This document shows, in pieces, positions 57,220-64,000 of a stretch of DNA of 64,000 nucleotides (within the stretch, counting starts at the first letter, position 1; each line of letters begins with the position of its first letter). The position numbers and the translations under genes are program-made. The notes beneath the pieces are model-generated. The model was not told where the DNA came from and made no database searches. It saw only the letters and a program-made list of their open reading frames with translations. Origin of the DNA: Corbicula japonica (lineage: Eukaryota; Mollusca; Bivalvia; Venerida; Cyrenidae); the NCBI GenBank assembly GCA_038501625.1, contig JAZAYU010000205.1, positions 682,001 through 746,000 on the forward strand, written 5' to 3'.

Positions 57220-58320
57220 GTAAGAGACGGGACATTAGGATTATATAATTACAGTTATAACTATGGTTCAAGAATTTATTGTGCAAACAGCTTGCCATAG
57301 TAAAATACATGTGACATGTTGGTATGTCGATCGATTATGTTGGAAGACATTTATTTCAATTCATGTTATAGCAGTCAATATAATTAAGTTAATGTAAAAT
57401 AAAAAAGAAAGAATATATAAACACTAGAAGTTGATCTTAATAATAACGTTTTGTAATATCATTTGCTGAAACAGTTATATGGGCATATTAGTTTGACAAA
57501 TAGTCACATGTTTACAATAGAGAAACCATGCTATTATAAAAACAGAAGAAAATTAAAATCAGCCGCCCATTTCAATAACAGATAATTATTAATATATAGT
57601 GTGCAAGATTGAAAAAATTCCTTTTTTAATACAAAAATTTTGTTCAGTAATTCGTTATTTTATCTTACATACAATTTGTGGTATTTGCGCAAAGATGGAT
57701 ATTTGAGAAAGCGGGAAGATGTTGTTATTTTGCACGGAGGTCAAGGTTATCTCCTCTTTCCTAAATAATGATGAGGTCGATAATTCATAACATTAAAGTC
57801 TCAAACAGATTATTTGACTGTCTATTTCAAATGTTTATGGCATGTGCAGAAGGAAAACCACAATCGTTAAAGTCAACTCTATCAAAGAAATAAAAAACAG
57901 TTACTTAAATATTCGTTTTTTTTCTTCAAATCACCTCCATTTTAATTAATGAATAACAAAATCAAACTCTTACTTTTCAACAACCACATCAAGACTTTTC
58001 ATTTTTCTTTTTGTTTATGAATCGATACTGAACCAACAACTTACAATATAAACATATTGGTGATTTAATTTCTCCAGGTATTTGCGTTCAATGGCATCAT
58101 TAACGTCATTGGAGTTTTCCATATTACTTTTGTCAAGTTTTCATTTTGGCTCATGAAAATAGCTTCGGTATCCAATAACATAATAAGAAGGAAATACTTT
58201 AACAAGTAAAACTTGTTAATCATTAAAAATGCATCAAAATGTTTACATTTTTTAATAAAAAGTTTACCTTTTGTACATAAATAGAAAAAGTTTACTTATT
58301 CTACATAAAGAGTTCATCTC
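57220..58320. other. No gene seen; AT-rich spacer between exons F and G
   Basis: No exon-like sequence or long repeat is visible. Confidence 0.45.
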
Positions 58321-58324
58321 AACA

Positions 58325-58450
58325 TGAGGCTAGGTGGCATGGCAGTAATATGTTTTTCCTTTCCACTACTGCTTATGAACAGGCTCTATCAAATCGAGTC
58401 TGCAACATTTTCACATTTATCTTGTTCAATGTCAGCTTAAATTGTTCCTG
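58325..58450 (-). repeat. Partial dispersed repeat ('gaacaggctctatcaaatc' variant)
   Basis: Diverged relative of 46140-46340 and 48205-48320, in the same orientation. Confidence 0.65.
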
Positions 58451-58826
58451 TTTTCATCTCTTTTTAGACGTTTAGAGCCTGGCTTTAAGTTTTACGTTCC
58501 ACAAGATCGTCTTTATCTTAATTTATGCCCATGAGATTTAATGTTTCCATTAATGTAAATTATACGGAACAAAAATATTAAATTATGTTACAATATGGTT
58601 TGCGTTGTCTTTTGCTCTTCTTTCAACTGCAATACATACAACAACAATATAATTTGAAACATTCATTTATTCTATTCCACACACAATGTTAAATCTCGGA
58701 ATCCGCCAAGTCTAAAATAACTTGTAAACAAGAAAAAAAGGAAAGTGGAAATAATAGACGAAAAACAAATTAAAACTCAAAATTAATAATGCCCTATACA
58801 AGTTAACAAGTAAATATAAAACAAAC

Positions 58827-59990
58827 TAGAATTTGGTGTTTCTCGGAACACGTGTCGTCTAAAACTTTTTTTGAAAGGGGCATAACTCAAAAAATAGTGA
58901 AACTGGAGTTATCATTCTTGTTGTAATCTATGGCTTTGTTCATGCAGATGACATATATGTATCCCAAGTATTGAGTGAAGAGGACAAGTACTTAAAAGTA
59001 ATAGGCAACATTAAGGTACTGCGCCTTTCGCCATTGATTTTCCATAGACAAAAAGAAAAATATAAAAATCTCTCGAACGGCACAATGCAGTTCCACCAAA
59101 CTTTGCACAAACCAATGTTATTAATATATGTTTAATTTACATTCGCTAAGAAAAGTTAGAACAGTAAAGAAAATCATTTAGACCAAAAAAACTTAAATTT
59201 TATTTGCAATTTATCACAAAAACGAAGCAACACTAAACATCAATTTAAATGGCTTGATGAGTAATGAGTTACTAACAACGATACCTATGGTCATTTGTTC
59301 TAAAAAATGTTTACAGTGTGAGTTATTTGCTTGACGCGAAAATGGATGAAATAAAAATAAAAATGTTGATTTCTCTCTTCACAATTGAAAGTTCTTTTCA
59401 AGGACCTTGAATGATATTGTTGTCAGTATCATTCACGCATGTTGACATTTGAACTGATGTTTTGTGTTGCTTCCATTTTGTAAAATTGCAAATAGAATTT
59501 TAGGGATTTGTTAGGTCTTACTATTTTTCTCTACTGTTCTAACTTTTCTTAATGTATGCAAAATAATTATACACTTATAGCATTTATTTGTGCAAAGTTT
59601 GATGGAAGTGCATTGTGCGGTTTAAGAGATTTTTATATTTTTCTTTTTGTCTGTGGCAAAGCAATCGCGAGATGCGCAATATCTTAATGTTCTTGTTAAA
59701 GTTGCATTTGAAAGGTGCATAACTCAAATAGTAGCGAAACAGGAGTTATTATTCGTGTTGTCACCGAGGACTTTGTTCATAAAGATGATAATATATTCGT
59801 CTATTGAATGCAAAAAAGGGTCATCAGCTTTCATTGTTCATTTACTGATGACCCCTTCAGATTTTCAAAAGACAATATATTCTAAGTATAAAGTAAATAG
59901 GATAAGTACTTTTAAAGTAGTAGTCAATATTATTAAGTTCATGTTTAAGTTGTGGACTACCGGATGACGACGACGCCGACGCCTGCGTTC
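58827..59990 (+). mobile_element. Non-coding element with internal tandem units (copy 3 of 3)
   Basis: Begins 'actagaatttggtgtttctc' and 'ggaacacgtgtcg', contains 'gaaaggggcataactcaa', 'gttatcattcttgttgt', 'ttcatgcagatgacatat', and ends 'gacgacgacgccgacgcc'. An inner 600 bp segment (about 59015-59640) lacks the repeats and is flanked by inverted phrases ('tctctcgaacggcacaatg'-like and 'cattgtgcggtttaagaga'), suggesting a nested insertion. Confidence 0.75.
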
Positions 59991-60156
59991 TACATGATAA
60001 TGGGATCCACAATTAAACTCTCGTATAGTAGCATAATTTCTACCAAGACCTACAAAAATGCCGATATTCAGCTGCATCATTTCTACAATATCATCCTTAT
60101 CAATAACAAATGAAAATATTGAACTATATGGAAATTTAAAGGCACATTTTACTCAA

Positions 60157-60368
60157 TCAGTTCTTCCACGAGAGATGTGATATATAATGTCTTTTTAAGT
60201 TGCCTTTATTTGTAAAAGCTCTGTCGCATTTGTCACATTTATAAGGTCTCACTCCCGAATGTATCCGTGTGTGCTCGTCTAGATGTGACTTCCATCTGAA
60301 TCTTTTCCCGCATTCTAAGCATTCGTGGTTTCCGAGGTTAAGGCAATGGTCTCTCGATACCGGAATTC
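60157..60368 (-). CDS. Alternative 3'-terminal exon G: two C2H2 zinc fingers, intact
   Basis: Acceptor 'ttctttgtatctcag' ends at 60369; GA completes a codon (phase 1). It encodes 69 residues and a stop. Leader IPVSRDHCLNLGNHE; finger 1 C16, C19, H32, H36; linker HSGVRPY (Ser for Thr, Val for Glu); finger 2 C44, C47, H60, H64; tail LSWKN. Helix -1,2,3,6 are W,S,H,E and N,G,N,R. It is the intact partner of the broken copy 2 kb to the right. A long ATG-led frame extends upstream through the acceptor but that part is intronic. Confidence 0.9.
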
Positions 60369-61079
60369 CTGAGATACAAAGAACATACAAGATTCGAATG
60401 AATGAACATAGCATTATCATGCTAGCTAATCTTACAACAATTAATGCAAACGGAAGGTCTGATGCAAGAGCTTTAGAAATGGAGTTAGTTTCGGCAGTCA
60501 TAGGGTATATATAAATGATAATTTTCAACTTTCTGGCAAAAATCACCATGATGAAAATTAAATGGAGCTGACGAAAAAGGGCGTAAGAGTAACCCCACTA
60601 ATACTCTTCTGGATCCGCCTCTGTCAATCAAAAAATAATAGGAAGGAAAACTATTAATCCCCAGTCCTATTAACCCCACAACGAATCGGCCGTCTGTAGA
60701 GTAAGTTACTTCAATATAATGTTGCCGCGTTTGTACAAGATGGAAACAACGGTAAAGGGAAGTTGAACATTTCTAACACATTTATTTTCAAATGAAATGA
60801 TTCATTCTGATTTTCTAAAATTTCAATGCAGACACATGCTTAGTTTTGGTTCTTCTTTTAAACAAAATGACAAGTATATACGGTTCATAACAATAACAAG
60901 TTCAAAAATCCCACAAAATACGCCCATCGAAGAATTTGCCATTTTTGTACCAATAAAGGGCCATAAGTCTGAAGAGGCTGAAGCGGTATGGCTGGTTATC
61001 GAACTTGGCCGAGATAATATGGCCATTAACATTTTCCCCATGGTTCATGAAGATTGGTCAGAGTTATTGAAATAGATGG

Positions 61080-61420
61080 AAAGGGAACATTGAAAGCTAC
61101 CGAAGACAATAAAAATATATTGCAGCCTCGGATTAATTGAGTCTGTTCATGGACAGTAATTGAAATGCATAATACTGCCCACGACGCCTAGCCCGGGGTT
61201 TAGCACCACTAAATATTTACATCAATAAACTGTACAAATTAGATCCATCCCAAACGATGGTGTGCAGTTGTCGGTGAACAAGGAACCTTCAATGCGGTAT
61301 TTTCATATTAATACCATTCCATGTACAGCGGCGTGTGGTCCCCAGATAAAACAATGCGTTTGCCGTAATAAGAAAACAATGGGCGGAACTAATCGGAATA
61401 GAATTTTGAAAGGGGATCTA
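61080..61420 (+). repeat. Dispersed ~340-400 bp repeat, direct copy
   Basis: Full-length relative of 46010-46345 in opposite orientation: 'gagtctgttcatgg', 'cagtaattgaaatgcat', 'ggaaccttcaatgcggta', 'gtacagcggcgtgtggtcc' and 'acaatgggcggaactaa'. It lies within the first 2 kb duplication unit but has no counterpart in the visible part of the second. Confidence 0.85.
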
Positions 61421-62064
61421 AGAATATAAATTCATCATATCAAAGACAACGCCAAAGGCGAAATTTAAAAAAGCAGGAAGTATATCCTAGAGGTGATTGA
61501 ACAATATTTCCTGGGATATTGATATAAACCACCTATCTTAAAACTGGCCGAAATATTGAAACAAACGTAATTTAAGATGTACTGTTAAAATTTTACATAA
61601 GTATGCTCAGCGACCATCTAACTGAGAAAATGATACGCATTTTTGTTATTTCGAAGATTCATTATCATCACAATCCAAACTGGTTTATGACATTTTATAT
61701 AAAGACAACACTAAATCATAACAATACACAGCTAAGAGATTTAATAAATTTTCATTAGATACAAAGCAAATCTCACTTGCTAATTTCACTTGCCGATTTG
61801 CCAATAAACTGGAAACTAGCTAAAAGCCAATTTTGTAACACAAATAATTCTATTTTATTCAGGCACAGAAAAACTGTTGCCAGAAGTTGTATATTTTTAA
61901 CATATTTAAAATTATATGTTCCAGCTCGAGCGAAGATTCGATGGAAAAAAAGTTAACATGTAAATTGTTGTAAACTTCATGTATTTCTTGGATTAAAATA
62001 TAAGTGCACACTCACTTTCAATTGTTTTCTATTATTTAAATAACAAGTTAAAAACATATTCTAG

Positions 62065-62130
62065 TACGTCACGGGAAAAGAAGTCTATAATGATTTCACG
62101 TTAAATTTAGTTGTTACTCTTTCTAGAAGT
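62065..62130. mobile_element. Partial ~255 bp MITE copy
   Basis: 'gtacgtcacgggaaaag', 'ttagttgttactctttctag' resemble one end of the 32116-32369 family, truncated where the 2 kb duplication unit begins. Confidence 0.6.
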
Positions 62131-62184
62131 TTAAAGTTACATTTTACTCAATCTGGTCTTAAATGCGAGATGTGATATAAAATG

Positions 62185-62363
62185 TCATTTTAAGTTGCCT
62201 TTAGTTTTAAAAGCTCTGTCGCATTTGTCACATTTATAAGTTCTCACTCCCGAATGTATTCGTGTGTGCTCGTCTAGATGCGATTTCCACATGAATCTTT
62301 TCCCGCATTCTAAACAAACGTGGTTTCCGAAGTTAAAGCACTGGTCCCTCGATACCGGAATGC
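62185..62363 (-). pseudogene. Alternative terminal exon H: duplicate of exon G broken by a stop in finger 2
   Basis: Acceptor 'ttctatgtatcttag' ends at 62364; GC completes a codon (phase 1). The reading frame gives 58 residues: leader IPVSRDQCFNFGNHV, an intact finger 1 (CLECGKRFMWKSHLDEHTRIH), linker HSGVRTY (Pro lost), then CDKCDRAFKTKGNLK and TGA at 62187-62185 where exon G has AGA (Arg). Both His ligands of finger 2 are lost, although the sequence beyond would still encode them. As it stands it could make a one-finger isoform, but the lost linker Pro and the nonsense change suggest decay. Confidence 0.85.
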
Positions 62364-62998
62364 CTAAGATACATAGAATACAAAAGACTTAAATAAATTA
62401 GCATAACAAATCACGTTGGCTAATCTAATAACAATTAATGCAATCGGAGGGTCAGATGCAAGAGTTTTAGAAATGGAATTAGTTTCGGAAGTCATAAGGA
62501 ATATACATGATATTTTCAACTTTCTGGCAAAAATCACCATGAAAAAAATTAAATGTTGCTGGCGAAAAAGGGCATTAAAGCAACCCCATCAACAAGTTTC
62601 TGGATCCGCTAGTCAATCAAAAACTGAGGATGGCATACTATTAAGATTGCAATTCCATTAAACCCACTAAAGGATCGGCTGTCTGTAGAATAAGTTACTT
62701 TAATATACGGTTGTAATTTATATATGTACAAAACTTTCGGATAACGTTGAACACACTGAAAATTTCTAATCGTTTGTGGCGTCTGTTTTGAAATTTATAA
62801 TACCATGTTCTCTTCTCATATCTACTTTTTATATATGTAGGAAGGCTATTTCTGCTGGATGATGTCATTCCTGATATGCATATTTCACTTCTTGACACTT
62901 TTTCCAAATGAAATGATTTTTGCTTTGCTAAAATTTCAATCCAAACATAGGTTTAGATTTGGTTCTTCTTTTTTTAGCAAATTGACGAGTTAGTATTA

Positions 62999-63132
62999 TA
63001 TAGTTATTTGGTTTCTTGACAGGGCATGTGAGGATATATTGCCGGTCTTGGTGTCATATTACCCGAGCCGCAGGCGAGGGATAATATGACACCCAGACCG
63101 GCAATATATCCTCACATACCCTTTCAAGGAAC
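62999..63132. repeat. Long hairpin (~50 bp arms, GC-rich loop)
   Basis: The left arm 'gtgaggatatattgccggtc' continuing 'ttggtgtcatattaccc' is mirrored, with few mismatches, by 'ggataatatgacaccca' and 'gaccggcaatatatcctcac'; pairing extends outward through 'ggtttcttga.aggg' and 'ccctttcaaggaacc'. The loop is 'gagccgcaggcgag'. Confidence 0.9.
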
Positions 63133-63486
63133 CAAATAATTGTTTAATTATACTGCAAAGACTCTTTCAGACAAAATTAATGAGAAAACATCGATTTTTC
63201 GATTATTTCGCTTATTTAATGCCGAACGGCTTAATTCCCCTCTGAGAACCTCAATAATAACATGTCTGACGTCATTAATTTACCTGCATGACGTCACTAC
63301 TATAGAGTTCAGCGGACTATCCATTCGATTTTTATTTTACAAAATTAAAAATAATCTGACTGTATTCAACTTTATCATCTTGACACACTTATTTCCTATA
63401 ACAATTTAAGTAATCTAAAAGCATACCGCTTAATAAATTAGGACGTAGGCTTAACAACATGAATTTTTAACGAAGTTAAAAACAAA

Positions 63487-63506
63487 ATGGCGGACGACAA
63501 CAAAAG
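63487..63506 (+). CDS. Possible first coding exon, starts MADDNK, donor follows
   Basis: 'aacaaaATGGCGGACGAC' is a good start context that also matches a YY1-type AAAATGGCGG element, and the frame MADDNK plus two bases ends at 'aaaag|gtgaga', a near-ideal donor. It would be a gene on the opposite strand to the zinc-finger array, continuing beyond the window. The surroundings (hairpin at 63000-63130, 'gacgtcattaattt' words) may belong to a repeat, so this could be chance. Confidence 0.2.
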
Positions 63507-64000
63507 GTGAGAGGCCAGAGTGGGAAATTAAGGCACGTGCGTTCATATCTACGGCCGATCCGTAAATACGGATATACATCAATGGCAAATTATCCATTCA
63601 AATTCAAGCAAATTTCTTTGCAGTATAATAAATATTATACGGTTCTTAACAACAACAAAAAAGCTGTGGAAAATGTTTAATTTCGGTGATTAATTATTAC
63701 AACAAGCCCAACTGGTTTGTGAAATTGTTATAGAAAGACAACACTAAATCATAACATTTAAGAGAGATTTAATCAAATGTCATTAGATAAATAACAATTC
63801 TCATTGCTCAAAAGCCAATTTTGTAATATAAATAATATTTCATTCAGACACAGAAAACATATCTATATTTTTGGTAAAGTAATAATAACCTCATTATATT
63901 TCTTGGATTAAATTTACTTATTATAAATTTTAAGTGCACACTCATTATAATTTAAACTGTTTTCTATTAATTACTTTAACAACAAGACAATCACACATTC

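Larger units (their letters stand above)
60136..64000. repeat. Tandem duplication, ~2.0 kb unit containing a zinc-finger exon; second copy runs off the right end
   Basis: 60136-60890 matches 62131-62985 at an offset of about 1995 bp (exon and flanks), and 61635-62061 matches 63670-64000 at about 1940-2030 bp. Within the second copy a 'cctgatatgcatatttcac' element is inserted (about 62780-62890), and 63000-63600 differs. The flank that precedes the exon at 62185-62363 is therefore present again at the window's edge. Confidence 0.85.

Noticed and set aside
60269..60514. 81-residue plus-strand frame
   Set aside because: Antisense shadow of zinc-finger exon G and its intron.
32469..62363. Reading the finger modules as one long poly-zinc-finger gene of ordinary KRAB-type build
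   Set aside because: Each module has its own stop and no donor, so they cannot be joined in series; the modules are also kilobases apart.

Overview
This is an AT-rich, intron- and repeat-dominated animal genomic window. It most resembles a bivalve mollusc: many short inverted-repeat elements, tandem units carrying the 'gggccataattt' type of motif, tRNA-like elements, a decayed Ty3/Gypsy retrotransposon and a single-exon rhodopsin-like receptor. The species assignment is inference only; no bacterial-style operons, rRNA or CRISPR are present.

Layout. 1-15.5 kb is mostly dispersed and tandem repeats. A housekeeping-type promoter (about 2.63-2.67 kb) can be joined to two very short exons (4924-5010 and 8767-8810) to give a tentative small-protein gene on the + strand. 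15.8-19.3 kb holds a truncated, frameshifted Ty3/Gypsy element on the - strand (RNase H start, RT, CCHC knuckle, gag, one LTR). 20-21.7 kb holds a tandem-repeat element and a long palindrome. 23.1-24.4 kb encodes a complete 432-residue class A GPCR (+). 24.5-32 kb is repeats and unassigned sequence.

The main find is in 32.4-62.4 kb. Eight exon-like modules lie on the - strand over 30 kb, each encoding a pair of C2H2 zinc fingers. Every module starts directly after a splice acceptor in the same phase (the first two bases complete a codon), carries two fingers joined by an H-(T/S)-G-x-(R/K)-(P/T) type linker, and ends in its own stop codon with no donor site. Six are intact. One (40309-40473) has a one-base frameshift in finger 1 and takes its last residues from a neighbouring repeat. 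One (62185-62363) is a duplicate broken by a nonsense codon. This is the architecture of interchangeable 3'-terminal zinc-finger exons spliced to a shared upstream part, known in arthropod BTB-zinc-finger loci such as longitudinals lacking, broad and mod(mdg4). The shared 5' part, probably with a BTB or other dimerisation domain, would lie beyond the right edge of the window (inference). The rightmost modules sit in a ~2 kb tandem duplication whose next copy is entering the window at its right end, so a further module is predicted just past base 64000.

The rest of the array is intronic/intergenic: at least six copies of one ~255 bp inverted-repeat element, a 1.1 kb GTT/GGT minisatellite, 165-175 bp tandem arrays and several perfect foldback elements.
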